Assembly: GCF_017744835.1 (NCBI RefSeq) | Contig: NZ_JAGIAM010000001.1 | Coordinates: forward strand, 62,001 to 126,000 | Length of the DNA: 64,000 nucleotides | Source: Sphingomonas sp. | GTDB taxonomy: Bacteria > Pseudomonadota > Alphaproteobacteria > Sphingomonadales > Sphingomonadaceae | Direction: 5' to 3' | Shown: in pieces, positions 25,426 through 34,059 of the stretch | Layout: every line of letters begins with the position of its first letter | Numbering within the stretch: the first letter of the stretch is position 1 | The notes under the pieces: generated by a model | The model's database searches: none | What the model was told of the DNA's origin: nothing | Seen by the model: only the letters and a program-made list of their open reading frames with translations | Translations under genes and position numbers: made by a program

Positions 25426-26286
25426 ATGTGTGACGAACTGACCGCCGCGGACAATGAACGTTTCCTCGGCGACGCCATGTCGCGTCGTAGCTTCGGAATG
25501 GGCACCGCGGCCGTGGGCGTGGGTCTGGTGCTGCCGAGCTGCGCCGATGCCAAGCCGGTGAAGGGCCGCGACGTCACCATCGCGACGCCCGACGGCACCG
25601 CCGACGCCTATTTCGTCGCGCCGGCGACCGGTACCCACCCGGGCGTGCTGGTGTGGCCCGACATCATGGGCCTGCGCCCCGCCTTCCGCCAGATGGCCGA
25701 CCGGCTCGCCGGCGCCGGCTATGCGGTGCTCACCGTCAACCAGTTCTATCGCGGCACCAAGGCGCCGTTCCTCAAGCCCGGCGAATCCTATGATCAGCCC
25801 GAGGTACGCGCGCGGATCACGCCGTGGCGCGAGGCGCTGACGCCGGCTGCCACCACCAGCGACGCCAAGGCGTTCGTCGCATGGCTCGATGCCCAGGCCG
25901 AAGTTGATCGGAAGCGCGGTATCGGCAGCACCGGCTATTGCATGGGCGGCCCGATGGTGATGCTCACTGCCGCGGCGGTGCCAGGCCGTGTCCGGGCCGG
26001 CGCGACCTTCCACGGCGGCGGCATGGCCACCGACGAGATGCTGGCGCTGATCCCGCAGATGAAGGCGCATTTCCTCATCGCCATCGCCGAGAACGACGAT
26101 GCGCGCGCGCCGGGCGACAAGGACAAGCTCCGCGCCGCCTTCGCCGCGGCGAAGCTGCCGGCGGAGATCGAAGTCTATCCGGGCACGCTCCACGGCTGGT
26201 GCCCGCCCGACAGCCGCGTCTACAACCACGACCAGGCCGAGCGCGCCTGGGGCCGGCTGCTCCACCTGTTCGAAACGGCGCTCTGA
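25426..26286 (+). CDS. Dienelactone hydrolase-family protein with Tat-type leader
   Basis: 286 residues. An internal twin-arginine motif (SRRSFGMG, residues 19-26) followed by a hydrophobic stretch indicates export by the Tat pathway, unusual only in that about 18 residues precede it. Alpha/beta-hydrolase core with nucleophile Cys in GYCMGG, acid in ENDDA and His in LHGW, the Cys-Asp-His triad of dienelactone hydrolases. It may hydrolyse lactones or esters in the periplasm; substrate unknown. It stands alone between trcR and a GST. Confidence 0.85.
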   Translation: MCDELTAADNERFLGDAMSRRSFGMGTAAVGVGLVLPSCADAKPVKGRDVTIATPDGTADAYFVAPATGTHPGVLVWPDIMGLRPAFRQMADRLAGAGYAVLTVNQFYRGTKAPFLKPGESYDQPEVRARITPWREALTPAATTSDAKAFVAWLDAQAEVDRKRGIGSTGYCMGGPMVMLTAAAVPGRVRAGATFHGGGMATDEMLALIPQMKAHFLIAIAENDDARAPGDKDKLRAAFAAAKLPAEIEVYPGTLHGWCPPDSRVYNHDQAERAWGRLLHLFETAL

Positions 26287-26396
26287 AGCCCTTTATCCTC
26301 CCCTTGGGGGGATTGAGCCCTTGATGCCTTGACGCCGACCCGGCTCGATGTTCTTCTAATGTTCCGACACGCCGAGTCGTCGGATGGAGGGATGCC

Positions 26397-27026
26397 ATGG
26401 CGGACGAGCTGATTTTCTACACCAACCCGATGTCGCGCGGGCGCATCGGGCGCTGGATGCTCGAGGAGAGCGGGGCAGACTATCGCACCGAGCTGCTCGA
26501 CTATGCCTCGACGATGAAGGATGCCGCCTATCTGGCGGTCAATCCGATGGGGAAGGTCCCCGCGATCGTCCACAAGGGCAAGGTGGTCACCGAATGCGCG
26601 GCGATCTGCGCCTATCTGGCCGAGGCCTTCCCCGAGGCCGGGCTCGCCCCGACGCCTGAGGAACGCGCCGACTATTACCGTTGGCTCTTCTTCGCCGCGG
26701 GCCCGCTCGAACAGGCAGTGACCAACAATTTCGCCAAGTTCGATCCCTCGCCCGAGCAGCGACGGATGTTCGGCTATGGCAATTACGCGCTGGCGGTCGA
26801 CGTGCTCGAGCAGGCGGTGCGCGCGCACCCCTATATCGCGGGCGATCGCTTCACGGCGGCGGACGTCTATGTCGGCTCGGCGATCGGCTGGGGCACGCAG
26901 TTCGGCACGCTCCCGAAGCGCGACGCCTTTCTCGATTATTTCGCGCGGCTCACTGCCCGCCAAGCCTATCAGCGCGCGACCGAGAAGGACGATGCGGCGA
27001 TGGTGGCGATTCCTGCGGCGGGGTGA
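26397..27026 (+). CDS. Glutathione S-transferase family protein
   Basis: 209 residues. Thioredoxin-like N-domain (IFYTNPMSRGRIGRWML; the Ser after the Met is the likely catalytic residue; VPAIV cis-Pro and ECAAIC glutathione site) and an all-helical C-domain with the DRFTAADVYVGSAI motif. Cytoplasmic conjugation or reduction of electrophiles with glutathione. Monocistronic in appearance. Confidence 0.88.
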   Translation: MADELIFYTNPMSRGRIGRWMLEESGADYRTELLDYASTMKDAAYLAVNPMGKVPAIVHKGKVVTECAAICAYLAEAFPEAGLAPTPEERADYYRWLFFAAGPLEQAVTNNFAKFDPSPEQRRMFGYGNYALAVDVLEQAVRAHPYIAGDRFTAADVYVGSAIGWGTQFGTLPKRDAFLDYFARLTARQAYQRATEKDDAAMVAIPAAG

Positions 27027-27202
27027 GCGAGTCCGGAGTTCCCGACGAACCGCGCCGCTTGAAAGATAGGATTTCGCTTGCTTGACTGCACTGGCCGGGA
27101 CTCGCTGGCCCGCTCTTTGACTTCGTCGATCCTTCGAACCGCGCGTAACATCATTTCATCTGCGCGCAACTTAATGCCACGATTCGCGGGAAAAGTGGGA
27201 AG

Positions 27203-27400
27203 CTAGGCTCCGCCGCGCGCCAGTCTGGCCCTCCGCGTCGGCAGCTCGGTCATTACCGATTCGCGGTCGGCGGCAGTCGTGCTCGCCCAGCGGACGATCT
27301 CGTCGATCGTGCGCGCGCAGCCGAGGCACCAGCCGGTGGCCGGATCGATGCGGCAAAGATTGACGCAGGGCGAAGCGATCGGACCGGCGGGCGCCGCCAT
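27203..27400 (-). CDS. DUF1289 small cysteine-rich protein
   Basis: 65 residues with the family pattern SPCVNLCRIDPATGWCLGC (Cys x4, Fe-S or zinc-type spacing) followed by RTIDEIVRW. Function unknown. It lies 17 bases downstream of the DEAD-box helicase gene on the same strand, so co-transcription is likely. Confidence 0.85.
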   Translation of the reverse strand: MAAPAGPIASPCVNLCRIDPATGWCLGCARTIDEIVRWASTTAADRESVMTELPTRRARLARGGA

Positions 27401-27417
27401 GGCGCGCCTCGCCGGGC

Positions 27418-28854
27418 TCAGGCCTCGATCGTGTAGTTGAGGAAGTCCGGCATCGGGCCGTTCCAGCCGTCGTCGGGACCGTCGTCCGCCTGCTGCGACG
27501 GGCGGCGATCGCCGCGGCGCGGCCGCTCCGCGGAGCGCTCCTCGGTACGGCGCGGCTTCTCCGCGGGCCGCTCCGTCGAGCGTTCCTCGGTCCGACGCGG
27601 CTTCTCCGCCGGCCGCTCATCCGTCCGCGCCTCGGGCTGGGGCTCGGCCGCCGCCTTGGGCTTGCGCCCGCCGCGCTCGCGCCGGGGCTTTTCCTCGCGC
27701 TTGGCGGGTGCGGCCTTGGCATCTTCGCTACCCACCGGGTTCGGCACGCGCTCGATCTTGTGCCCGGTGAGCTTCTCGATCTCGGCGATGTTCTCGGCGT
27801 CCTCGGGGGCTACCAGCGTATAGGCGGTGCCCGTCGCGCCCGCGCGCCCGGTGCGGCCGATGCGGTGGACGTAATCGTCGGGGTGCCAAGGCGCGTCGAA
27901 ATTATAGACGTGGCTGACGCCCTTGATGTCGAGCCCGCGCGCGGCGACGTCGGAGGCGACGAGGATGTTGACCTCGCCGGCCTTGAAGCGGTCGAGCTCG
28001 GCGATGCGCGCCGACTGGTCCATGTCGCCATGGATCTCGGCCGACCGGAAGCCGTGCTTCTTGAGGCTCTTGTTGAGCTCGCGCACCGTCGTCTTGCGAT
28101 TGCAGAAGATGATCGCGGTGTTGACGTCGTCCTCACGCAGCAAGGCGCGCAGCGTCTCGCGCTTGGCGAAGGCGCCGCCCTTCACTTCGACGATGCGCTG
28201 GGTGATGTTGATGTTGGTCGACGCCGGGCGCGCGACCTCGACTCGCTTGGGGTCGTTGAGGAACTTGTCCGCCAGCTTCTTGATCACCGGCGGCATCGTC
28301 GCCGAGAACAGCAGAGTCTGCCGGTTCTTGGGCAGCTTGGTGCAGATTTCCTCGATGTCGGGGATGAACCCCATGTCGAGCATCCGGTCGGCCTCGTCGA
28401 TCACCAGCAGGTTGCAGCCGGTGAGCAGGATCTTGCCGCGGCCGAACAGGTCCATCAGCCGGCCCGGGGTCGCGATCAGCACGTCGACGCCCTTTTCGAG
28501 CGCCTTGACCTGGTCGCCCATCTGCACGCCGCCGATGAGGAGCGCCATCGAGAGCTTGTGGTTGGTGCCGTATTTCTCGAAATTCTCGGCGACCTGCGCG
28601 GCGAGCTCGCGCGTGGGCTCGAGGATGAGCGAGCGCGGCATCAGCGCGCGGGTGCGCCCTTCGCCCAGGATGTCGATCATCGGCAGCACGAAGGCGGCGG
28701 TCTTGCCCGTGCCCGTCTGGGCGATGCCGATCAGGTCCTTGCCCATCAGCACCGAAGGAATCGCCTGGCGCTGGATCGGAGTCGGCTCGGTATAGCCGGC
28801 GGTCGTCACCGCGCGCAGAAGGTCGTCAGAAAGGCCGAGATCGGCAAAGCTCAT
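27418..28854 (-). CDS. DEAD-box RNA helicase, RhlE-like
   Basis: 478 residues from ATG 28,854 (MSFADLGLSDD); an earlier in-frame ATG adds 11 unrelated residues. Contains the Q motif (PTPIQRQAIP), Walker A AQTGTGKT, PTRELAAQ, TPGRLMD, DEAD, SAT and HRIGRTGRAG. The last 110 residues are a low-complexity Arg/Glu/Lys-rich tail with a near-repeat (RPAEKPRRTEERS twice), typical of RNA-binding tails in this group. Likely ribosome assembly or RNA turnover. Confidence 0.93.
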   Translation of the reverse strand: MSFADLGLSDDLLRAVTTAGYTEPTPIQRQAIPSVLMGKDLIGIAQTGTGKTAAFVLPMIDILGEGRTRALMPRSLILEPTRELAAQVAENFEKYGTNHKLSMALLIGGVQMGDQVKALEKGVDVLIATPGRLMDLFGRGKILLTGCNLLVIDEADRMLDMGFIPDIEEICTKLPKNRQTLLFSATMPPVIKKLADKFLNDPKRVEVARPASTNINITQRIVEVKGGAFAKRETLRALLREDDVNTAIIFCNRKTTVRELNKSLKKHGFRSAEIHGDMDQSARIAELDRFKAGEVNILVASDVAARGLDIKGVSHVYNFDAPWHPDDYVHRIGRTGRAGATGTAYTLVAPEDAENIAEIEKLTGHKIERVPNPVGSEDAKAAPAKREEKPRRERGGRKPKAAAEPQPEARTDERPAEKPRRTEERSTERPAEKPRRTEERSAERPRRGDRRPSQQADDGPDDGWNGPMPDFLNYTIEA

Positions 28855-28946
28855 GCGGTTTTCCGGAAAACGGGCGCAGTTTCCCACGCCACCAAAGCGT
28901 TCACGCGCTTGCGGATTTGGCGCGCGATGTCAAGCAGGAGTGCGGC

Positions 28947-29399
28947 TCACTTCGCAGGTTCGAGTTCCACGAGCCGGTCGACTCCGCACAACCGGCCCGA
29001 GCGCAGGCGGATCGAATCGCGCCCGGAGCACATCTTCTTGTCCTCGGTCGGCTTCATGTAGAAGCCCTGGTAGAAGCCTAGCGCCGGGCAGTCCTTGCTC
29101 AGCTTGGCGCGGAGCAGCTTGCCGTCCTTGAGCTGCAGGTCGACGCTGTCGAAGCGATTGACGGTGAAGCCGGCGATCCGCTCCATCTTTACGCAGTCCC
29201 ATTTCTTCTTCTCGACCATCACGGGCGCGCGGCGGATGATCACCGTGGTCGAGGTCACGCTCATGCGCGGTACGTGCAGGATCACGCGCTGCTGCATCAG
29301 GCTCACGGCCGAATCCCACTCGACCGGGCGCGCCACCGGAGTGGCCGGCGCGGCGAGGAGCAGCAGAAAGCCGGAGGCGACGGGCAGCGGATTGGGCAT
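28947..29399 (-). CDS. Hypothetical secreted protein
   Basis: 150 residues with a signal peptide (PLPVASGFLLLLAAPATPVA). Mature part about 125 residues, basic, with four Cys (WDCVKM, KDCPAL, KMCSGR, RLCGVD) that could form two disulfides in the periplasm. No family recognised. Transcribed away from the FAD-oxidase gene on the other side of a 64-base gap. Confidence 0.75.
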   Translation of the reverse strand: MPNPLPVASGFLLLLAAPATPVARPVEWDSAVSLMQQRVILHVPRMSVTSTTVIIRRAPVMVEKKKWDCVKMERIAGFTVNRFDSVDLQLKDGKLLRAKLSKDCPALGFYQGFYMKPTEDKKMCSGRDSIRLRSGRLCGVDRLVELEPAK

Positions 29400-29463
29400 T
29401 GCGGGCGTTGCTTCTAGGCCCCGGGTTTGAACAGTCGATGAACTGGGCTAATTGCCCGCCATC

Positions 29464-30912
29464 ATGACTCCAGCACAATCCCGGCTCGTCGAGCAAGTCC
29501 GCGAACGCTTCGGCCCCAAGACGGCGGTCACCGATGCGGATGCGATCGCCCCTTGGCTCACCGATTGGCGCGGCCGTTTCCACGGGCAGGCGGGGGCGAT
29601 GTTCGCGCCCGCGAGTACCGAGGAAGTGGCGGCGATCGTCCGGCTGGCGGGCGCGGCGGGCGTGCCGCTCGTGCCCCAGGGCGGGAACACCGGCATGGTC
29701 GGCGGCGCGACGCCACCCGCCGACGGATCGGCGCTGCTGCTCACGACGCGCCGGATGAACCGCATCCGCTCCCTCTCGCCCGAGAGCAATCTCGCGGTCG
29801 CCGAGGCCGGGGTGATCCTCGCCGACCTGCGCGGCGCGGCGGAGGCGCAGGGCCGCCGCTTCCCGATGGACCTGGGCGCGCGCGGCAGCGCGACGATCGG
29901 CGGGCTGGTCTCGACCAACGCCGGCGGCACGCAGGTGCTGCGGTTCGGCACGATGCGCAGCCTCGTCGCGGGCGTCGAGGCGGTATTGCCCGACGGTTCG
30001 ATTCACGAGGGGCTCGCCGCGCTCAAGAAGGACAATCGCGGCTATGACCTCAACCAGCTGCTGATCGGCGCCGAGGGCACGCTCGGCATCGTCACCGCCG
30101 CGACGCTGCGGCTGGTCCCCGGCATGGTCGCGCGCGCCGTCGCCTGGGTAGGCTTGGCGAGCCCCGCCGCCGCACTCGCGCTGCTGCGCACGCTCGAGGC
30201 CCGCACCCAGGCGATCGAGAGCTTCGAGATCATCCCCGACGCGACGCTGCAGCTCGTGCTGGGCCATGTTCCCGGCAGCCGCGCGCCGCTCGAATCGCGC
30301 CAGGCCTGGCATGTGCTGATAGAGGCGGTCTCGACCGATGTCGCCAGCGAGGCTCCCGCCGCGCTGCTCGAGCGGCTGCTCGGCGCCGCGCTCGAACAGG
30401 GGTTGGCGGCCGATGCCGTGATCGCCGCGAGCGAGGCGCAGGCGGAGAGCTTCTGGCGCATCCGCCATTCGATTTCCGAGGCCGAACGCGCCGCCGGCCC
30501 CGCGCTCCAGCACGATATTTCGGTGCCGGTCGACGATATGCCGCGCTTCATGGTCGAGGGTGGCTCTGCGGCCGAGGCGCGCTTCCCCGGCACGCAGGCG
30601 GTGGCCTATGGCCACCTCGGCGACGGCAACGTCCATTTCCACGTCCGCGCCCCCGCGGGAGTCGATGCCGACCGCTGGTACAAGGAGGAAGGGCCCGCGA
30701 TCACGCGCTTCGTGCACGACATGGTCGTCGCGGCGGGCGGCTCGATCTCGGCCGAGCACGGAATCGGCCAGATGAAACGTGCCGAATTGGAACGGCTTAG
30801 CGCGCCGGTGCGCATCGCGGCGCTACGCGCGATCAAAAGCGCGCTCGATCCGGCCGGAATTCTCAACCCCGGCAAGCTGGTGACGCTTGCGCCGGAACTG
30901 CGCACACCATAG
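29464..30912 (+). CDS. FAD-binding oxidoreductase (GlcD / D-2-hydroxyacid dehydrogenase-like)
   Basis: 482 residues from ATG 29,464. PCMH-type FAD domain with PQGGNTGMVGG and GSATIGGLVSTNAGG and DLNQLLIGAEGTLGIVT; C-terminal domain with GHLGDGNVHFHV and EHGIGQMKR, the metal and substrate-binding motifs of the D-lactate / D-2-hydroxyglutarate / glycolate dehydrogenase family. Oxidises a D-2-hydroxyacid and passes electrons to a carrier. The exact substrate cannot be set by eye. Confidence 0.87.
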   Translation: MTPAQSRLVEQVRERFGPKTAVTDADAIAPWLTDWRGRFHGQAGAMFAPASTEEVAAIVRLAGAAGVPLVPQGGNTGMVGGATPPADGSALLLTTRRMNRIRSLSPESNLAVAEAGVILADLRGAAEAQGRRFPMDLGARGSATIGGLVSTNAGGTQVLRFGTMRSLVAGVEAVLPDGSIHEGLAALKKDNRGYDLNQLLIGAEGTLGIVTAATLRLVPGMVARAVAWVGLASPAAALALLRTLEARTQAIESFEIIPDATLQLVLGHVPGSRAPLESRQAWHVLIEAVSTDVASEAPAALLERLLGAALEQGLAADAVIAASEAQAESFWRIRHSISEAERAAGPALQHDISVPVDDMPRFMVEGGSAAEARFPGTQAVAYGHLGDGNVHFHVRAPAGVDADRWYKEEGPAITRFVHDMVVAAGGSISAEHGIGQMKRAELERLSAPVRIAALRAIKSALDPAGILNPGKLVTLAPELRTP

Positions 30913-30962
30913 ACCCTGCCGGGGATCGCTTCACCAATTCTGCAATTATTTTCCAGGAGAGT

Positions 30963-31745
30963 ATGATGGCCAGCGCGCCACAGCAGTCGCTTCCGCTGTT
31001 CTACAACCGTATCGAGCCGCTTTCGAGCCAGCAGCACGCCGAGTTCCGCGTCCGTACGACCGACAAGGCGGGCTTCCTCGCCAAGCAGCATGCCGTGCCG
31101 GTGACGGTGGAGGAATTCCCGCTCGTGCAGCGCTACATGCCGATCGTCTTCTCGGTTGGTGAAGACCCCGTGCCGCTGGCGCTGATGGGCCTCAACGAGG
31201 GCGTGAACACCTTCTTCGACGAAGAGGGCAAGCTGCTCGAGCCGAACTTCTACGTTCCGGCCTATGTCCGCCGCTATCCGTACCTCCTTGCGCGCCTGCG
31301 TCCCGACAGCGACGAGCTGTCGCTCTGCTTCGACCCGACGTCGGACACGATCGGCGCGTTCGAGGAAGGCGAGAAGCTGTTCGACAACGGCGAGCCCAGC
31401 GAGCTCACCAAGAACATCCTGCAGTTCAACGAGCAGTTCGAACAGGCGGGCGCGCGCACCGCGATGTTCATGAAGGAGCTCCAGGAGCTCGGCCTGCTGA
31501 TCGACGGCGAAGTCTCGATCCAGCCCGAAGGCGCGGCGCAGCCCTTCGTCTATCGCGGCTTCATGATGGTCGACGAGAACAAGCTCAACGAGCTACGTGG
31601 CGACCAGCTGCGCAAGATCGTCCAGAACGGCATGCTGCCGCTGATCTATGCGCATCTCTTCTCGCTCTCGATGATGCGCGACATCTTCGGGCGCCAGATG
31701 CGCATGGGCAAGATGCCCGAGCCGCAGCTCGTCAACCCGGCCTGA
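30963..31745 (+). CDS. SapC-family protein
   Basis: 260 residues (259 from the ATG at 30,966); AGGAG lies just upstream. Matches the SapC family pattern: an N-terminal PVTVEEFPLVQRYMPIVFS, YVPAYVRRYPY, and a C-terminal GFMMVDENKLNEL. The founding member is linked to Campylobacter S-layer proteins, but proteobacterial homologues have no proven function. In sphingomonads SapC genes often flank TonB receptors or halogenase-type genes; here it is upstream of cytochrome b561, with a 2-base gap. Confidence 0.85.
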   Translation: MMASAPQQSLPLFYNRIEPLSSQQHAEFRVRTTDKAGFLAKQHAVPVTVEEFPLVQRYMPIVFSVGEDPVPLALMGLNEGVNTFFDEEGKLLEPNFYVPAYVRRYPYLLARLRPDSDELSLCFDPTSDTIGAFEEGEKLFDNGEPSELTKNILQFNEQFEQAGARTAMFMKELQELGLLIDGEVSIQPEGAAQPFVYRGFMMVDENKLNELRGDQLRKIVQNGMLPLIYAHLFSLSMMRDIFGRQMRMGKMPEPQLVNPA

Positions 31746-31747
31746 AC

Positions 31748-32293
31748 ATGATCGAGCGCGGCGACCGCTACAGCACCGGCGCGATCGTCCTCCACTGGAC
31801 GGTCGCCGTGCTCATCCTCGTCAATCTCTTCATCGGCCTCTTCCACGAATCACTGCTGGAAGGGGTGCGGGTGATGCCGCTGCACAAGTCGATCGGCGTC
31901 ACCGTGCTGGTGCTCAGCGTCGCTCGCCTTGCCTGGCGGCTCGCGCACCGGCCGCCGCAGCTGCCCGACGGCATGGCGGCCTGGGAGAAGACGCTCGCCA
32001 AGGGCGTGCACTGGGTTTTCTACCTGCTCATGCTGGCGATGCCGCTCACCGGCTGGATCTTCTCCTCCAACCCTGCCCGCCCGCGTCCGTTCGACTGGTT
32101 CGGCGTGTTCCAGCTTCCGCTCCTGCCCGTGAGCGGCGGCGCGGCGGCGGCCGCGCACGAGGCGCACGAGCTGCTCGGCTGGCTGATGACGGCGCTAGTC
32201 CTGCTCCACGTCGCCGCGGCGCTGCGCCACCATTTCATCCAGCACGACAAGGTGCTGGTGCGCATGGCCCCCTGGTTCCGGCGCAACGCCTGA
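31748..32293 (+). CDS. Cytochrome b561-family protein
   Basis: 181 residues with four predicted membrane helices and the conserved histidines for two b-type haems (VLHWTVAV, PLHKSIG, KGVHWVFY, LLHVAAALRHHF). Inner-membrane electron carrier, possibly superoxide or quinol oxidation as in bacterial CybB. Starts 2 bases after sapC. Confidence 0.9.
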   Translation: MIERGDRYSTGAIVLHWTVAVLILVNLFIGLFHESLLEGVRVMPLHKSIGVTVLVLSVARLAWRLAHRPPQLPDGMAAWEKTLAKGVHWVFYLLMLAMPLTGWIFSSNPARPRPFDWFGVFQLPLLPVSGGAAAAAHEAHELLGWLMTALVLLHVAAALRHHFIQHDKVLVRMAPWFRRNA

Positions 32294-32334
32294 TCGCACT
32301 CCGGCAACGCTTGCCCGCGCTCGCGGCGGAGCCC

Positions 32335-32362
32335 TTGAACTAACGGGCGTCTCACTTATATT
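32335..32362 (+). promoter_or_regulatory. Sigma-70-type promoter of the small-RNA candidate
   Basis: TTGAAC (32,335-32,340) and TATATT (32,357-32,362), 16 bases apart. It is the best-matching vegetative promoter I found in the window and points into a non-coding interval. Confidence 0.65.
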
Positions 32363-32368
32363 CTCACC

Positions 32369-32474
32369 TGTACGGTGTCGTGTCCCCCCTTTCGCGAGGC
32401 CGTACGGCACGCCCTCGGGCGTGTCTCCTCCCTGAACCTTGGCCACCTCGTGGGTAACCACGAGGTGGTTTTTT
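32369..32474 (+). ncRNA. Predicted small regulatory RNA, about 105 nt
   Basis: Begins just after a near-consensus promoter and ends at a strong terminator, with no reading frame. Predicted fold: an outer stem GTACGG/CCGTAC (32,370-32,375 with 32,400-32,405), a tight hairpin CACGCCC/GGGCGTG (32,408-32,423), then a single-stranded TCTCCTCCC (32,424-32,432) and the terminator stem. Exposed CUCCUCCC before the terminator is a known anti-Shine-Dalgarno feature of Hfq-dependent alphaproteobacterial sRNAs, and the layout resembles the alpha-r8/suhB(mmgR)-type class. The family assignment is tentative. It would repress translation of mRNAs with GGAGGAG ribosome sites. Confidence 0.65.
32443..32474 (+). 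terminator. Strong intrinsic terminator
   Basis: CCACCTCGTGG (32,443-32,453) and CCACGAGGTGG (32,458-32,468), a perfect 11-bp stem with GTAA loop, followed by TTTTTT. Ends the small RNA and any readthrough from sapC-cytochrome b561. Confidence 0.92.
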
Positions 32475-32479
32475 ATGTG

Positions 32480-33331
32480 CTATTCGGCAGCGACCGCGCC
32501 GGGCAGTGCCTCGTCGGCGACGGCATCGATGATGGCGCGGAGCAGCGCCGCCGTGGCGGGCAGGCCCGCACCGGGGCCGTCGAGCGCGGCATCGAGATAG
32601 AGCGTCCGGTCGAACTCGAGCTGGATGGCGTGAATGCCGCCGCGCGGATCTGCGTGGCGGTCGAGGATATGGCCGCCCGAATAGGGGGCGTTCGCCGCCG
32701 CCGCCATGCCGTGCGCGCGGGCCACGGCCTCGATCCGCCCGAGGAAACGCGCGCCCGCCGATTTCCCGAACCGGTCGCCGAGCACCAGTCGCGGGCTCCG
32801 GTCCGCGGGGCCGAGCGGTGGCATCGAATGCACATCGAGCAACAGCGCGACGCCGAAGCGAGCGCGCGCCGCCGCCAGCGCCTCGGCGATCGCCGCATGA
32901 TAGGGGTGGTGGTCGACGATGATGCGCGCGCGCACGTCGTCGTCGCTCAGCCGGTGCTGCCAGATGTCGCCCGAATTGCCCGCGCGCCGTGGCACCAGCC
33001 CCAGCCCGCTGCGCAGCTTGGCCGAGAGCGGCTGGCCCAGGTTGGCGGCGCCGTCGTCGAGCCGCGGGTCGCGCTCGTGCTCGGCGCGGTTGAGGTCGAT
33101 CCAGGCGCGCGGCCGCTGCGCCACGAACAGTGTCTCGGTACGACAGGCCTCCAGCGCCAGGAGGTCGGCATAGCGGTCCTCGAGTACGCGCAGCGCCGTG
33201 AGCGGGACGCGGATCGCGGAGCGGAGCGCCAGCGGATAGTCGCGCCCTGCATGCGGTACCGAGACCACAACCGGCGAAACCGGTTCGATCGGACCGTGCC
33301 GCACGAAGGAAGGCGATGGCGTCACATGCAT
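32480..33331 (-). CDS. N-formylglutamate amidohydrolase family protein
   Basis: 283 residues. Family motifs VVVSVPHAGRDYP, RPRAWIDLNRAEHERDP, VDHHPYH, LLLDVHSMPP and the zinc-binding HSM / ELEFD-type block (here QLEFDRTLYLD) are visible. Hydrolyses N-formyl-L-glutamate to glutamate and formate in histidine degradation; many alphaproteobacterial paralogues are of unknown substrate, and no hut genes are nearby. Confidence 0.87.
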   Translation of the reverse strand: MHVTPSPSFVRHGPIEPVSPVVVSVPHAGRDYPLALRSAIRVPLTALRVLEDRYADLLALEACRTETLFVAQRPRAWIDLNRAEHERDPRLDDGAANLGQPLSAKLRSGLGLVPRRAGNSGDIWQHRLSDDDVRARIIVDHHPYHAAIAEALAAARARFGVALLLDVHSMPPLGPADRSPRLVLGDRFGKSAGARFLGRIEAVARAHGMAAAANAPYSGGHILDRHADPRGGIHAIQLEFDRTLYLDAALDGPGAGLPATAALLRAIIDAVADEALPGAVAAE

Positions 33332-33442
33332 TGCCTATGCCCGCGCTGCCGCAGCGGCAATGGTTTGCGACCGATCGAGCTGGAAAATCTTAAGCCCTTG
33401 GCGCATAAGATAATGCCCGGTGTTTGGGTTAGGTAAGGTCGA

Positions 33443-33817
33443 ATGATCCGTATTCTGCTGGCCGAGGATGACCGCGTGATGCGGGAATACCTCACCCGTG
33501 CGCTCGAGCGTTCGGGATATGCGGTCAGCGCCGTCGATCGCGGCACCGAAGCGATTCCGCTGCTCGAGGCCGAGAAGTTCGACCTGCTGCTCACCGATAT
33601 CGTGATGCCCGAGATGGACGGAATCGAGCTCGCCCAGCGCGCGAGCGAGATGGCGCCGGAGATGCGCGTGATGTTCATCACCGGCTTCGCGGCGGTGACG
33701 CTCAAGGCCGGCAAGCAGGTGCCGCAGGCGCGCGTCCTCTCCAAGCCCTTCCACCTGCGCGACCTGGTCCTGGAGGTCGATCGCCTCTTCGAGGCGGAGA
33801 ATGTCGGATTAAATTGA
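33443..33817 (+). CDS. cpdR: CpdR-like single-domain response regulator
   Basis: 124 residues, a receiver domain only: acidic pocket AEDD, phospho-acceptor Asp52 (LLTDIVMP), Thr in FITGFAA and Lys in LSKPFH. The sequence FITGFAAVTLKAG is characteristic of CpdR, which in Caulobacter directs ClpXP-dependent proteolysis when unphosphorylated. A clpA gene lies 3.7 kb downstream, but ClpXP, not ClpAP, is CpdR's known partner. Confidence 0.88.
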   Translation: MIRILLAEDDRVMREYLTRALERSGYAVSAVDRGTEAIPLLEAEKFDLLLTDIVMPEMDGIELAQRASEMAPEMRVMFITGFAAVTLKAGKQVPQARVLSKPFHLRDLVLEVDRLFEAENVGLN

Positions 33818-33877
33818 TTTCCCGCACGAGGGCGCTTGCGCGGGCGAAAAAGCCCCGCTAAGGCGCACCCTCCTTGG

Positions 33878-33952
33878 GGGCGTGTAGCTCAGTGGTAGAG
33901 CACTGTGTTGACATCGCAGGGGTCGCAAGTTCAATCCTTGCCACGCCCACCA
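33878..33952 (+). tRNA. tRNA-Val (GAC anticodon)
   Basis: 75 bases including encoded CCA. Acceptor stem GGGCGTG/CACGCCC, D-arm AGCTCAGTGGTAGAGC, anticodon loop TTGACAT closed by CTGTG/CGCAG, and T-arm with GTTCAATCC. The anticodon GAC reads valine codons GUC and GUU. Confidence 0.96.
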
Positions 33953-33959
33953 TTTTCTA

Positions 33960-33996
33960 AAGCCTCGGAAATCCAGCGGATTTCCGAGGCTTTTGC
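33960..33996 (+). terminator. Intrinsic terminator after tRNA-Val
   Basis: A perfect 15-bp stem (33,960-33,974 with 33,978-33,992) with an AGC loop, followed by TTGCTTTT. It ends the tRNA transcript. Confidence 0.9.
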
Positions 33997-34059
33997 TTTT
34001 CCGGGCGCGGCTGCCCGCAGCCCGGCGAAACTCCCCGCCTGCTCGGGCATTCGGCGACG

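Noticed and set aside
33841..33870. A possible hairpin between cpdR and tRNA-Val.
   Set aside because: The GCGGGC/GCCCCGC pairing is imperfect and followed by no T-run.
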